DNA of 64,000 nucleotides from Gammaproteobacteria bacterium. Its GTDB lineage: Bacteria; Pseudomonadota; Gammaproteobacteria; Steroidobacterales; Woeseiaceae. Below, piece by piece: positions 10,793-19,198 of the stretch. The notes below the pieces were generated by a model. That model was not told where the DNA came from. It worked only from the letters and a program-made list of their open reading frames with translations, and did no database searches. The stretch's first letter is position 1, and the number at the start of each line of letters is the position of its first letter. The position numbers were made by a program, and so were the translations under genes. Location of the stretch: positions 40,014 through 104,013 of the forward strand of contig JAHEFG010000004.1 in the NCBI GenBank assembly GCA_024640305.1, written 5' to 3'.

Positions 10793-11968
10793 ATGCTGAT
10801 CCCTTTTTTTTTCGTATTGCGTGAGGGTGGTTTGAAACCATCGATCACCGAGTTGCTGACGCTACTTGAGGCAATGAAGAAAGGTGTGGCCGGGCAAAGT
10901 GTCGATGACTTCTATTTCCTGTCACGAGCCTGTCTCGTAAAAGACGAATCAAAACTCGATCGATTCGACCGCATTTTTGCAGCGTACTTCAAAGGAGTGG
11001 AGGACTCACTTGTCGATCTGATGGACGGGCTTCCTGAAGACTGGTTAAAGAAGCAGGCTGAACTGCTGTTATCGGACGAAGAGCGGGCGAAGATTGAGGC
11101 GCTCGGCGGTTTTGAAGCGCTAATGAAGGCACTGCAGGAGCGCCTCGATGAACAGGAGGAGCGCCACGAGGGCGGCAACAAGTGGATTGGCACGGCTGGC
11201 ACATCTCCATTCGGAGCTTATGGCTACAACCCTGAGGGAGTACGCATCGGCCAGCAGGGATCGCGAAATCGCCGCGCGACGAAGGTGTGGGACAGGCGTG
11301 AGTACCGCAATCTTGACGATTCGATCGAACTCGGTACGCGCAACATCAAGGTGGCGCTGCGCCGTCTCCGCAAATTCGCACGCGAAGGTGCTACGGACGA
11401 ACTTGACCTCGAGGACACCATTGATAAGACGGCTCGCAATGCCGGTCTGCTTGATATTCGCATGGTTCCGGAACGGCACAACGCCGTCAAAGTTCTGTTA
11501 TGTCTCGACGTCGGTGGTTCAATGGACGATCACGTGCGGGTTTGCGAAGAGTTGTTTTCCGCGGCACGCACTGAGTTCAAGCATCTTCAGTACTTCTACT
11601 TTCATAACTTCATTTATGAGAGCTTGTGGAAGGACAATCGACGTCGGCACGGCGAAAGAACTCCCACACTTGATATCGCGCACAAATATGGCGCGGACTA
11701 CAAACTGATTTTTGTCGGCGATGCAACAATGAGTCCATACGAAATCGTCTACGCGGGTGGTAGCGTTGAACACTGGAATGAGGAACCAGGTGCTGTCTGG
11801 ATTAAACGCCTCTTGAACACTTATTCAAAAGCGATCTGGCTTAATCCGGAGCCGAAAGAACGCTGGGATTCCACGCCGTCTACCAAGCTGACGCGTGAAA
11901 TAATGGAAGACCGGATGTTTCCGCTTACGATTGCCGGACTCGATGAGGGTATTAAGGCGTTGCGCTAG
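10793..11968 (+). CDS. VWA domain protein, CoxE-like MoxR partner
   Basis: 391 residues, no signal peptide or membrane segment. The N-terminal half is helical and charged, with an acidic/basic stretch near residues 85-130 (LSDEERAKIEALGGF, ERLDEQEERHEGGN). The C-terminal half is a von Willebrand A fold: KVLLCLDVGGSMDDHV near residues 233-248, then IFVGDATMSPYEI and WIKRLLNTYSKAIWLNP. The metal-ion motif reads D239-V-G-G-S243 where the usual form is DxSxS, so one metal-contact serine is replaced by glycine. Translation starts at ATG 10793, followed almost at once by nine T residues (codons 4-6). The 3' end overlaps the convergent peroxiredoxin gene by 17 bp. Confidence 0.85.
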   Translation: MLIPFFFVLREGGLKPSITELLTLLEAMKKGVAGQSVDDFYFLSRACLVKDESKLDRFDRIFAAYFKGVEDSLVDLMDGLPEDWLKKQAELLLSDEERAKIEALGGFEALMKALQERLDEQEERHEGGNKWIGTAGTSPFGAYGYNPEGVRIGQQGSRNRRATKVWDRREYRNLDDSIELGTRNIKVALRRLRKFAREGATDELDLEDTIDKTARNAGLLDIRMVPERHNAVKVLLCLDVGGSMDDHVRVCEELFSAARTEFKHLQYFYFHNFIYESLWKDNRRRHGERTPTLDIAHKYGADYKLIFVGDATMSPYEIVYAGGSVEHWNEEPGAVWIKRLLNTYSKAIWLNPEPKERWDSTPSTKLTREIMEDRMFPLTIAGLDEGIKALR

Positions 11969-12491
11969 TACCTGCGCCTAGTTCTTTCAAATCGGCAAGT
12001 ACTTGCTGCGAATGCTCAGAGGGATTGACGTCCTCATAGTGTTTCGCAAGATTCCCATCCGGATCGATCAGGAATGTTTGTCGTTTGGCGACCTTCATGC
12101 CAAGCATCCTGGTTTTGACATTGTAAGCTTCGGCAGCTTTGCCCTCGACGTCGGCCAACAGCGGGAAGGGCAGTTCGTACTTTTCAGCAAACTTCTGATG
12201 TGATTCGACGTCGTCCAGGCTGACGCCCAGAATTTGCGCTCCGATTTCCCTGAATGCGAAGATATTGTCGCGAAACTCGCATGCCTCTGTTGTACAGCCG
12301 GGCGTCTGGTCTTTCGGATAAAAATAAAGCACAACCCAGTGATCCCGGTAGTCTTCGAGCGAGTGCAACTGCCCGTTTTGGTCTGAGAGCTCAAAGTCAG
12401 GTGCCGGCTGGCCGACGGTCAGGTGCTCGGAGGCGAATGCCGCGAGGCAGAGCGAAAAAAGTGCGGCAATCGTATAAAGCGAGCGTTTCAT
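11952..12491 (-). CDS. PrxQ/BCP-type peroxiredoxin with signal peptide
   Basis: 179 residues from ATG 12491. The first 20 or so residues (MKRSLYTIAALFSLCLAAFA) form a Sec signal peptide, so this thiol peroxidase should act in the periplasm, unlike cytosolic Bcp. The mature part is an AhpC/TSA thioredoxin fold: VGQPAPDFELSDQNG, then YPKDQTPGCTTEACEFRD with the peroxidatic Cys66 and Cys71 five residues on, the atypical two-cysteine spacing of PrxQ. It would reduce hydrogen or organic peroxides. The frame is open to 12554, but the signal peptide supports the later start. It is divergent from the patatin gene across 121 bp holding an inverted repeat. Confidence 0.9.
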   Translation of the reverse strand: MKRSLYTIAALFSLCLAAFASEHLTVGQPAPDFELSDQNGQLHSLEDYRDHWVVLYFYPKDQTPGCTTEACEFRDNIFAFREIGAQILGVSLDDVESHQKFAEKYELPFPLLADVEGKAAEAYNVKTRMLGMKVAKRQTFLIDPDGNLAKHYEDVNPSEHSQQVLADLKELGAGTSATP

Positions 12492-12510
12492 CTGACCAAT
12501 TCCATTCAAA

Positions 12511-12527
12511 ATGGTCACTATGACCAT
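12511..12527. promoter_or_regulatory. inverted repeat, candidate operator between prxQ and patatin genes
   Basis: Perfect 7-base arms ATGGTCA and TGACCAT around a 3-base spacer, placed 20 bp upstream of the peroxiredoxin start and 86 bp upstream of the patatin start. The size and symmetry suit a dimeric repressor. A -10-like TATAAT lies at 12563-12568 on the patatin side without a good -35. The binding protein is unknown. Confidence 0.4.
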
Positions 12528-12612
12528 GTATTGTGTGGCGAAATACCACATCATCGTCGCACTATAATACGCTTTGAACCGGATACTTCACAATTCTGCA
12601 AGTCTTTAGACG

Positions 12613-13842
12613 ATGAGAGCCAGCGAAACACACGACAAGAAGACTGCACTGGTGTTGCCGGGTGGTGGGGCGCGAGGCGCATTTCAGGTAGGCGTTTTGA
12701 AAGCACTCGCGGAGCTCCTGCCCAAGGGTAGCCCGAATCCTTTTGCTGTGATCAGTGGCACATCGGCAGGGGCTATAAACTCCGTCGTTCTCGCCAGCAA
12801 AGCCCGCCGTTTCGCCGTGGCAGTCGCCGAACTTGAGCAGGTCTGGGGGAATTTTCACTGTGACCAGGTGTATCGAACGGACAATGTGACGATGCTCAAA
12901 AGCAGCCTGCATTGGCTGGCGTCCGTTGTGTTGGGCGGTTTTCTCGTCGGCATGCCAAAGTCATTGCTGGACAACACACCGTTGCGAGCCCTGCTCAGTC
13001 GAAACATTCGATTTCCGCGAATTCAGGATGCGATTGACGGTGGTTGCCTCGAAGCTGTCGCAATTACGGCGGCGAGCTACGCATCGGCTCGATCAACGTC
13101 ATTCTTCCAGGCATCCAAAGGAACCAGGGGTTGGTCGCGGACTCGCCGAGAAGGCGTGCCGAGCGAACTTCACCTCGACCACCTGATGGCAAGTATTGCG
13201 GTACCAATGATTTTCCCGCCAGTAAGCGTGCGGGGTGAATTTTTTGGCGACGGTGCCATGCGGCAGGCTACGCCTCTAAGTCCCGCTGTTCATCTTGGCG
13301 CGGATCGCATCCTGGTGGTCGGCGTGCGCGACGAAACTGCAGATAAGGCACCGAGTTCCGATGAGTCACAGGAGTCGCCGAGTTTCGGCCAGATTGCGGG
13401 CTACATGCTTGATGCTTTATTCATGGATGGTCTCTATTCAGACCTGGAACGGGTGACTCGTATCAATCAGATGATCGACTCCGTCAGTCCTGAGCATCGT
13501 ACCGGCCCGGTAAAGCGAATGCGTGCCATTGACACAATGCTTATCGTGCCGAGCCAGGACTTGCGCGTCATTGCTCACAAACACCGACAGCAACTGCCGC
13601 TAGCTATTCGCGCGCTGCTTCGCAGCGTCAGCGGTCGCGGCTCGGGCGAAAATCGCTTATTGAGTTTCCTGCTATTCGAGCAGTCGTTCACACGAGAGCT
13701 CATAGAATTGGGATATCGCGACGCGATGAACGTAAAAGACGAATTGCTGAAATTCGTAAACGGTGCTGAAGTGCCGAGACTGTTCGCGCCTAACTGGGTA
13801 AGAAAAGATCTGAGTTCGTTTCACGGCGAAACCGGTAGGTAG
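12613..13842 (+). CDS. patatin-like phospholipase
   Basis: 409 residues. The Ser-Asp dyad of patatins is clear: oxyanion loop GGGARGAFQVGVL at residues 17-29, nucleophile Ser51 in GTSAG, and Asp213 in the FFGDGA motif. A hydrophobic stretch near residues 98-112 (LHWLASVVLGGFLVG) may touch membrane. The C-terminal region (about residues 250-409) is basic and helical and not part of the minimal fold. Such enzymes release fatty acids from phospholipids, but the substrate is not predictable. No type III/VI secretion genes lie nearby, so a housekeeping lipid role is as likely as an effector role. The gene ends 9 bp from the convergent mgtE stop. Confidence 0.88.
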   Translation: MRASETHDKKTALVLPGGGARGAFQVGVLKALAELLPKGSPNPFAVISGTSAGAINSVVLASKARRFAVAVAELEQVWGNFHCDQVYRTDNVTMLKSSLHWLASVVLGGFLVGMPKSLLDNTPLRALLSRNIRFPRIQDAIDGGCLEAVAITAASYASARSTSFFQASKGTRGWSRTRREGVPSELHLDHLMASIAVPMIFPPVSVRGEFFGDGAMRQATPLSPAVHLGADRILVVGVRDETADKAPSSDESQESPSFGQIAGYMLDALFMDGLYSDLERVTRINQMIDSVSPEHRTGPVKRMRAIDTMLIVPSQDLRVIAHKHRQQLPLAIRALLRSVSGRGSGENRLLSFLLFEQSFTRELIELGYRDAMNVKDELLKFVNGAEVPRLFAPNWVRKDLSSFHGETGR

Positions 13843-13851
13843 CACCGGAAT

Positions 13852-15201
13852 CTACAAGAGCAGCGCCGCGCCAAGGCCCAGGAAAGCCATGTAACCGATC
13901 ACATCGGTGACTGTCGTCAAGACTACGCCGCCGGCGAGCGCAGGATCGATATTCAGACGTTTCAATGTGAGCGGGATGACGAAGCCCGCAAAGGCGGCCA
14001 CGAATAAATTGATGATCATTGCGGCCCCGATAACGCCACCGATTCGCCAATTACCGAACCACAAATACGTAAACGCGGCGACGACGATAGCCCAACCAAC
14101 ACCATTCAATAGCCCGACGAGCAGTTCCTTGCGCATAATTCGACGCGCATTGGTTCGGTCAATTTGGCCAAGTGCGATAGCACGTGTGATGATCGTCAGC
14201 GACTGGCTGCCGGCAACACCGCCCATGCTTGGAACCACTGGCATCAACACGGCTAACAGCACTATTTTGTCGATCGTAGTCTGAAATACGTCAACAACGG
14301 CCGCCGCGAGAAATGCAGTGCCAAGATTGATTCCGAGCCATAAGGCCCGCCTTCGGGCGCTCTTGAACACAGGCGCGAACATATCATCTTCTTCGTCAAG
14401 GCCCGCGGCACTCATCAATGAGTGTTCAGCCTCTTCACGAATAACATCGACGACGTCATCAACTGTTATTCGACCCAATACTCGATAGTCGTCGTCGACA
14501 ACAGGTGCCGACAACAGATCTCTGTTTTCGAACTCCCAAACGACCTGCGTTGATGGTGTGTGAGCCGGAATCGGCAGAATGTTGGTCGACATGATGTTGG
14601 CAACAATCGTGTCTTCGTCGTTCGTTAGCAGGCGCGACAAAAACAACGTGCCAACATAACCATTGTCGCGATCGACAACGAATATTGAATCCGTGCCATC
14701 CGGCATTTCACCGCGTGCCCGCAGGTATCGGGAAACGACTTCGAGTGTGACATCCGGTCGAACGGTCACGATGTCGACATTCATCAGGCCGCCGGCGCTG
14801 TCCTCATCGTAAGCAAGAACCTGGCGCAGGCGTTCCTCGTCCTGGTGATCAAGCGATTGCAGGACTTCGCGTGTCAAAGTCTCTGGCAGGTCAACCAGGA
14901 GGTCGGCGAGATCGTCGAGCTCCATGCCTTCTGTAGCGGCAAGGAGATCCTCGGTCTGCATCCCCTTGATCAGGCCATTACGCACTTCGTCAGCCACTTC
15001 GACCAGAACATCGCCCTCATCGTCCGGGCCGACCATTTCCCAGAGCACGGCACGCTCGCGCAGCGGCATCGATTCGAGCAGGCGGGCGACTTCGGCGGGG
15101 TGCAGGCTATGGATCATCAGGCGCGCCGACCGCATACCGCCGCTGTTGAGCTGCTCGCGCAGCAGCTGCAAATTGGCCTGGGTATGTTCTCTGGCTTCCA
15201 T
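13852..15201 (-). CDS. mgtE: magnesium transporter MgtE
   Basis: 449 residues from ATG 15201 (MEAREHTQANLQ); a longer frame exists but the added residues are not MgtE-like. Order: N-terminal magnesium-sensing domain (about 1-130, LLESMPLRERAVLWEMV), two CBS domains (about 135-260, including MNVDIVTVRPDVTLE and IMSTNILPIPAHTP), a connecting helix, then five membrane helices with the conserved pore segment PVVPSMGGVAGSQSLTI. The protein is a dimeric inner-membrane Mg2+ channel gated by Mg2+ bound to its cytosolic domains. It is last in a row of minus-strand genes after rapZ. No magnesium riboswitch fits in the 88-bp gap upstream. Confidence 0.95.
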   Translation of the reverse strand: MEAREHTQANLQLLREQLNSGGMRSARLMIHSLHPAEVARLLESMPLRERAVLWEMVGPDDEGDVLVEVADEVRNGLIKGMQTEDLLAATEGMELDDLADLLVDLPETLTREVLQSLDHQDEERLRQVLAYDEDSAGGLMNVDIVTVRPDVTLEVVSRYLRARGEMPDGTDSIFVVDRDNGYVGTLFLSRLLTNDEDTIVANIMSTNILPIPAHTPSTQVVWEFENRDLLSAPVVDDDYRVLGRITVDDVVDVIREEAEHSLMSAAGLDEEDDMFAPVFKSARRRALWLGINLGTAFLAAAVVDVFQTTIDKIVLLAVLMPVVPSMGGVAGSQSLTIITRAIALGQIDRTNARRIMRKELLVGLLNGVGWAIVVAAFTYLWFGNWRIGGVIGAAMIINLFVAAFAGFVIPLTLKRLNIDPALAGGVVLTTVTDVIGYMAFLGLGAALLL

Positions 15202-15289
15202 AATGCGGGACAGTTTACTGAATTCAGTTGTGTCGCGCTCTACGTACCTGAAAAAGACGCTTTGGCAGCGGTCTTGGCCTCGGTCGGGA

Positions 15290-16168
15290 TTATTGACTAT
15301 TGAGGCGGTGGCTGCCGAGCTCGTTGTGCCGGGTAAGAACAGGGTCGTGCAACGGGCGCAGGGCATTTGCGAGCTTGTCCGTCATGTATACCGAACGGTG
15401 CTGGCCGCCCGTGCATCCAATTGCCACTGTAAGGTAGCTGCGATGGACGGTGTTGTACTCAGGGATCCAGCGTTTGAAAAAGGCCAGGATGTCATCGAAC
15501 ATGGCAACAAAAGCCGGTTGGGCATCGAGAAACTCAGTGACTTCACGATGTTCGCCAGTCAAACCACGTAGCTCGGGTATCCAGTAGGGGTTTGGCAGGC
15601 ACCGCATGTCGAATACAAAATCAGCGTCTGCGGGAATACCGTTCTTAAAGCCGAACGACTCAATCAGCACCGAAAGTGTGCTTTCGCCGCGTCGATCAAT
15701 GCGCTCGCGAATGGCGTCCGCGAGTTCGTAAACGCTCGTCCTGGATGTATCGATAATTAGGTCGGCCGCGTTGAGCACCGGGGAGAGCATCTGGCGCTCG
15801 CTCTCTATGGCAGCGCGCAGCGCCGTACCATGCTTCGCCAGCGGGTGCCTGCGGCGTGATTCACTGTATCGTTTGAGAAGGATGTCGTCATCCGACTGGA
15901 GAAACAGAAGCTCTGTCTGCAAGCCTTGCTGTCGCAGGTCGTCAATAAGTTGCGGCAGAGTGTCGAGGTCTTTTCCGCGGTTTCGCGCATCGACACCAAC
16001 GGCAATCAGTTGTGACGGTGCTTCGTCAGCGGATGTAACTTCCTCAACCAAAGCCTGCAAAAGGGCCGCGGGCATATTGTCGATACAGTAATAGCCCAGG
16101 TCTTCGAGGACGTGTAAGGCGACTGACTTGCCGGAGCCAGAAAGTCCGCTGACGATAATCAGCCGCAT
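15290..16168 (-). CDS. rapZ: RNase adaptor RapZ
   Basis: 292 residues, the standard length. The N-terminal P-loop is GLSGSGKS (residues 8-15), with VDARNRGKD and the C-terminal sensing domain containing FVFDMRCLPNPYW and GCTGGQHRSVY. In enterics RapZ binds glucosamine-6-phosphate and directs RNase E to the small RNA GlmZ, tuning GlmS and hence cell-wall precursor supply; outside enterics its RNA targets are less clear. It overlaps ptsN by 10 bp. The phosphocarrier gene ptsO/npr that usually follows rapZ is missing from the 88-bp gap before mgtE. Confidence 0.95.
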   Translation of the reverse strand: MRLIIVSGLSGSGKSVALHVLEDLGYYCIDNMPAALLQALVEEVTSADEAPSQLIAVGVDARNRGKDLDTLPQLIDDLRQQGLQTELLFLQSDDDILLKRYSESRRRHPLAKHGTALRAAIESERQMLSPVLNAADLIIDTSRTSVYELADAIRERIDRRGESTLSVLIESFGFKNGIPADADFVFDMRCLPNPYWIPELRGLTGEHREVTEFLDAQPAFVAMFDDILAFFKRWIPEYNTVHRSYLTVAIGCTGGQHRSVYMTDKLANALRPLHDPVLTRHNELGSHRLNSQ

Positions 16169-16605
16169 AGCGCTTCGTACAACTCGCTGCTGGTATTAGC
16201 GTCGCGTAGCCTTGCCCGCAGCGCTTTGTCGCTGAGCAACTTGGCGATGCCGCTGATGTCGGCATGGTGACTGTCATCAACTTCGGTTGGTACTATCAAT
16301 CCGAAAACCAAATCGACGTCTTCTCCATCCTGCGCATCGAAGTCCACGGGTTCGCTGAGTTTGATTAATGCTGCTGCGCTGATATTCAGGCCATCAACAC
16401 GGCAATGGGGAAAAGCAACGCCCTGATCCAGGCTTGTGCAACCCAATCGCTCGCGTTCAATAAGCCGGGCAAAAATATCGTCGCTGGCTATGCCGAGTTC
16501 AGAGCGTGCCAATAATTCGCTAAGGATTTCCAGACAGTGCTTCTTGCTGCGCGCATGGGCGTTGCACAATACGCTGTCTGGCTTGATGATTTCTTCGAGC
16601 AACAT
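16159..16605 (-). CDS. ptsN: nitrogen-PTS enzyme IIA
   Basis: 148 residues from ATG 16605. A PTS EIIA type 2 domain with the phospho-accepting His67 in GVAFPHCRVDG. In the nitrogen PTS it receives phosphate from NPr and, depending on its state, regulates potassium transport, sensor kinases and envelope stress rather than importing sugar. It lies between hpf and rapZ in the conserved rpoN operon; the cognate NPr gene is not in this window. A longer start at 16635 is possible but lacks family support. Confidence 0.93.
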   Translation of the reverse strand: MLLEEIIKPDSVLCNAHARSKKHCLEILSELLARSELGIASDDIFARLIERERLGCTSLDQGVAFPHCRVDGLNISAAALIKLSEPVDFDAQDGEDVDLVFGLIVPTEVDDSHHADISGIAKLLSDKALRARLRDANTSSELYEALCG

Positions 16606-16633
16606 GATGATTGTTTTTGTTATCGGTCGAAAC

Positions 16634-16661
16634 ACCCTTGTGACCAGGTGGCCACAAGGGT
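16634..16661 (-). promoter_or_regulatory. stem-loop between hpf and ptsN
   Basis: Nine-base arms ACCCTTGTG (16634-16642) and CACAAGGGT (16653-16661) around a 10-base loop. There is no T-run on the minus-strand side, so it looks like an RNA processing or stabilising hairpin inside the operon rather than a terminator. Confidence 0.45.
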
Positions 16662-16671
16662 TGATTCAGAG

Positions 16672-16989
16672 CTAGTACTGTCGCTTAACAGAGTCTCTGG
16701 CGTGATGATCGACAGATTTTTCTTTGTATTTTCTGACGCGTCGATCCAGTTTATCAACCAGGCCGTCAATCGCCGCATACATATCTTCTTCCGTATTGTC
16801 TACGTAGATTGTTCCGCCGTTAACTTTCGCAGTTGCCTCGGCCTTGTGCCGAAGTTTTTCGACGGTGAGTATACAACTCACATCGGATACCAGATCGAAG
16901 TGGCGTTCGATCTTCTCAATTTTTGATTCGACATAATCTCGGAGAGATGTCGTTACTTCAATATGATGACCCGATACATTTAATTGCAT
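16672..16989 (-). CDS. hpf: short hibernation promoting factor
   Basis: 105 residues; a strong AAGGAGG ribosome site precedes the ATG. The sequence (SGHHIEVTTSLRDYVESKIEKIERHF, VNGGTIYVDNTEEDMYAAIDGLVDKLDRRVRKYKEK) is a ribosome-associated inhibitor of the short HPF class, with no C-terminal dimerisation domain. It binds the decoding centre of the 30S subunit and, in gammaproteobacteria, promotes 100S ribosome dimers with RMF in stationary phase. It lies directly after rpoN, as in E. coli. Confidence 0.95.
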   Translation of the reverse strand: MQLNVSGHHIEVTTSLRDYVESKIEKIERHFDLVSDVSCILTVEKLRHKAEATAKVNGGTIYVDNTEEDMYAAIDGLVDKLDRRVRKYKEKSVDHHARDSVKRQY

Positions 16990-17018
16990 AGTTACCTCCT
17001 TAAACGAGTTTATCGCAC

Positions 17019-18410
17019 TTATGCCGAGCGCTTCCTGCGCTCACTGGACGATGCGATGTTCATTGCTTCACGGTACTTCGCGACGGTTCTTCTCGCAACC
17101 GAAATACCATCTTCCGCCAGTAGATTTGCTATTTTGCTATCGCTCAATGGTTTCGCGGGATTCTCGGCACCAATGAGTTTCCTGATCTTGGCGCGAACTG
17201 ACGTGGACGACTGATCTTCCCCGTCGACAGAAGACAAGTGAGATGAAAAGAAATACTTGAATTCAAAAACGCCGCGCGGCGTATGCATGTACTTACTGGT
17301 CGTTACGCGAGAAATCGTCGATTCGTGCATTCCTATTTCTTCTGCTACGTCTCTCAGCACCATCGGCCGCATCGCTTCATCGCCGTGTTCGAGGAATTCT
17401 GTTTGTCGGGTAACGATGCATGTAGCTACTTTCATTAGGGTTTCGTTGCGAATTTCAAGGCTGCGGATTAGCCACCGGGCTTCCTGCAATTGCGATCGCA
17501 GAACAGAGTGGTCGCCGCTACCGCGTAACAATTTTGCGTATTGCTGGTTAACGGATAATCGTGGCACGCCTGTCGGACTGATTTCGACTTGCCAGCGGTT
17601 ATCGATTTTGCGAACGAATACGTCGGGTATGACGTACTCAGTAGCCGCAGGGCTGACAGCAAGGCCTGGTTTCGGGTTGCAGCCCTTAATTAGCGCCAGT
17701 GCGTTATGTAGATCCTCCTCAGAGGTTCGCAGACTGCGCCGCAACTCGCCGTAGTCGCGATTCGCGACCAGGTCGAGATGACCATCGGCAAGCTGGATCG
17801 CAAGCGGCAAGCCGGGCGTCGATGCATCCAACTGCCGAAGCTGCAATATGATGCACTCCGAAATACTGCGTGCACCAACACCAATTGGATCCAACTGCTG
17901 GATCTTTTGCAGGGTGCTCTCAATCTCTTCGCTAGTGAAACCGGCTTCAGCATCAAGGCTCGCAAAAATATCGTCCAGGCTGGCGGTCAGGTAACCATCA
18001 TCATTGATCGAGTCGACAATTGCCTCACCGATAACCACCTCTCGCGGTGAAAAGTGCTCCATCTCGAGCTGCCACAACAGGTGATCACGTAAAGTCTGCC
18101 GGGACTCATCTGCAAAATCGCTAACCGGGCGGCCTTCACCGTTCCAGCCGCCGTCCTGAATCTGCCCCGCTGCGCTTTCCTGCCAGCTGTCTTCGGCGCG
18201 AATGGTCTCAACTTCGGCGGTTGTGTCAGCGCTCGTCTGCGGAACATCCGGCAGATCCTCCATCTCGAGCATGATGTTTTCTTCGAGTGCCTCCTGGATC
18301 TCGGCGTTGAGGTCGAGAACAGGGAGCTGCAACAGGCGAATCGCCTGCTGCAACTGCGGCGTCATCGTAAGTGATTGTCCGAGTTTTAGCTGCAGCGACT
18401 GTTTTAGCAT
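17019..18410 (-). CDS. rpoN: RNA polymerase sigma-54 factor
   Basis: 463 residues. The N-terminal activator-interacting region is Gln/Leu rich (LKLGQSLTMTPQLQQAIRLLQL), then an acidic region, the core-binding domain, the HTH (GMHESTISRVTTSKYM) and the C-terminal RpoN box ARRTVAKYRE that reads the -24 promoter element. It directs polymerase to -24/-12 promoters that need an ATP-driven activator. A perfect such promoter stands before the first pilin at 63767-63782, and the PilR activator gene lies beside it, so part of its regulon is in this window. Flanked by lptB and hpf in the conserved order. Confidence 0.97.
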   Translation of the reverse strand: MLKQSLQLKLGQSLTMTPQLQQAIRLLQLPVLDLNAEIQEALEENIMLEMEDLPDVPQTSADTTAEVETIRAEDSWQESAAGQIQDGGWNGEGRPVSDFADESRQTLRDHLLWQLEMEHFSPREVVIGEAIVDSINDDGYLTASLDDIFASLDAEAGFTSEEIESTLQKIQQLDPIGVGARSISECIILQLRQLDASTPGLPLAIQLADGHLDLVANRDYGELRRSLRTSEEDLHNALALIKGCNPKPGLAVSPAATEYVIPDVFVRKIDNRWQVEISPTGVPRLSVNQQYAKLLRGSGDHSVLRSQLQEARWLIRSLEIRNETLMKVATCIVTRQTEFLEHGDEAMRPMVLRDVAEEIGMHESTISRVTTSKYMHTPRGVFEFKYFFSSHLSSVDGEDQSSTSVRAKIRKLIGAENPAKPLSDSKIANLLAEDGISVARRTVAKYREAMNIASSSERRKRSA

Positions 18411-18472
18411 TAGCCGGGGTTTCCGGAAGAAGCAATAATAATTCTGGTGATATTCAAGGTGACCAGTTTGCC

Positions 18473-19198
18473 TCAGAGTCTGAATTCTTGTCCGAGATAC
18501 ACTTCTCGAACGTGATGATTCTCAAGGATCTCCTGTGGGGAGCCGGAGGCGATAAGACTGCCATCACTTAGTATATAGGCTCTGCCACAAATTCCGAGAG
18601 TTTCCCGGACATTATGATCAGTAATCAGTACGCCAATACCGCGCGCGCACAAGTGTTTGATTATGCGCTGAATATCAAGCACCGAAATTGGATCGACGCC
18701 GGCGAATGGTTCATCGAGAAGCACGAATAACGGATTTGCGGCCAGTGCGCGGGCAATTTCGACGCGCCGTCGTTCACCACCAGAGAGGCTGATACCGAGG
18801 CTGCTACGAACATGTCCGACATGCAGCTCATCGAGCAGCGTTTCGAGTTCCTCCTCGCGACCCGCCTGGTCAAGATCGCCGCGGTTCTCGAGGATAGCCA
18901 GGATGTTTTGTTCGACAGTCAGCTTGCGAAAAATCGATGCTTCCTGAGGCAAATAGCCAAGCCCCAGTTTCGCGCGCCTATGCATAGGTTGGGCAGTAAG
19001 GTCCTGCCCATCCAGCAATATGCTGCCGCTGTCCGCCGGTATCAGGCCAACGATCATGTAAAACGCTGTCGTCTTTCCCGCTCCATTGGGGCCAAGTAGC
19101 CCAATGACCTCGCCGCTCTTGATTTCCAGAGAGAGATTCTTGACGACTTTGCGGAGTTTGAAGCTCTTGGAGATATCCTGAATGCTGAGGATACTCAT
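18473..19198 (-). CDS. lptB: LPS export ABC transporter ATPase
   Basis: 241 residues. Walker [10 protein letters not shown], signature [15 protein letters not shown], Walker [15 protein letters not shown] and the H-loop ITDHNVRET are all intact. LptB powers LptFG, which extract LPS from the inner membrane and push it along the LptC-LptA bridge. It overlaps lptA by 4 bp and is followed by rpoN after 62 bp. Confidence 0.97.
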   Translation of the reverse strand: MSILSIQDISKSFKLRKVVKNLSLEIKSGEVIGLLGPNGAGKTTAFYMIVGLIPADSGSILLDGQDLTAQPMHRRAKLGLGYLPQEASIFRKLTVEQNILAILENRGDLDQAGREEELETLLDELHVGHVRSSLGISLSGGERRRVEIARALAANPLFVLLDEPFAGVDPISVLDIQRIIKHLCARGIGVLITDHNVRETLGICGRAYILSDGSLIASGSPQEILENHHVREVYLGQEFRL

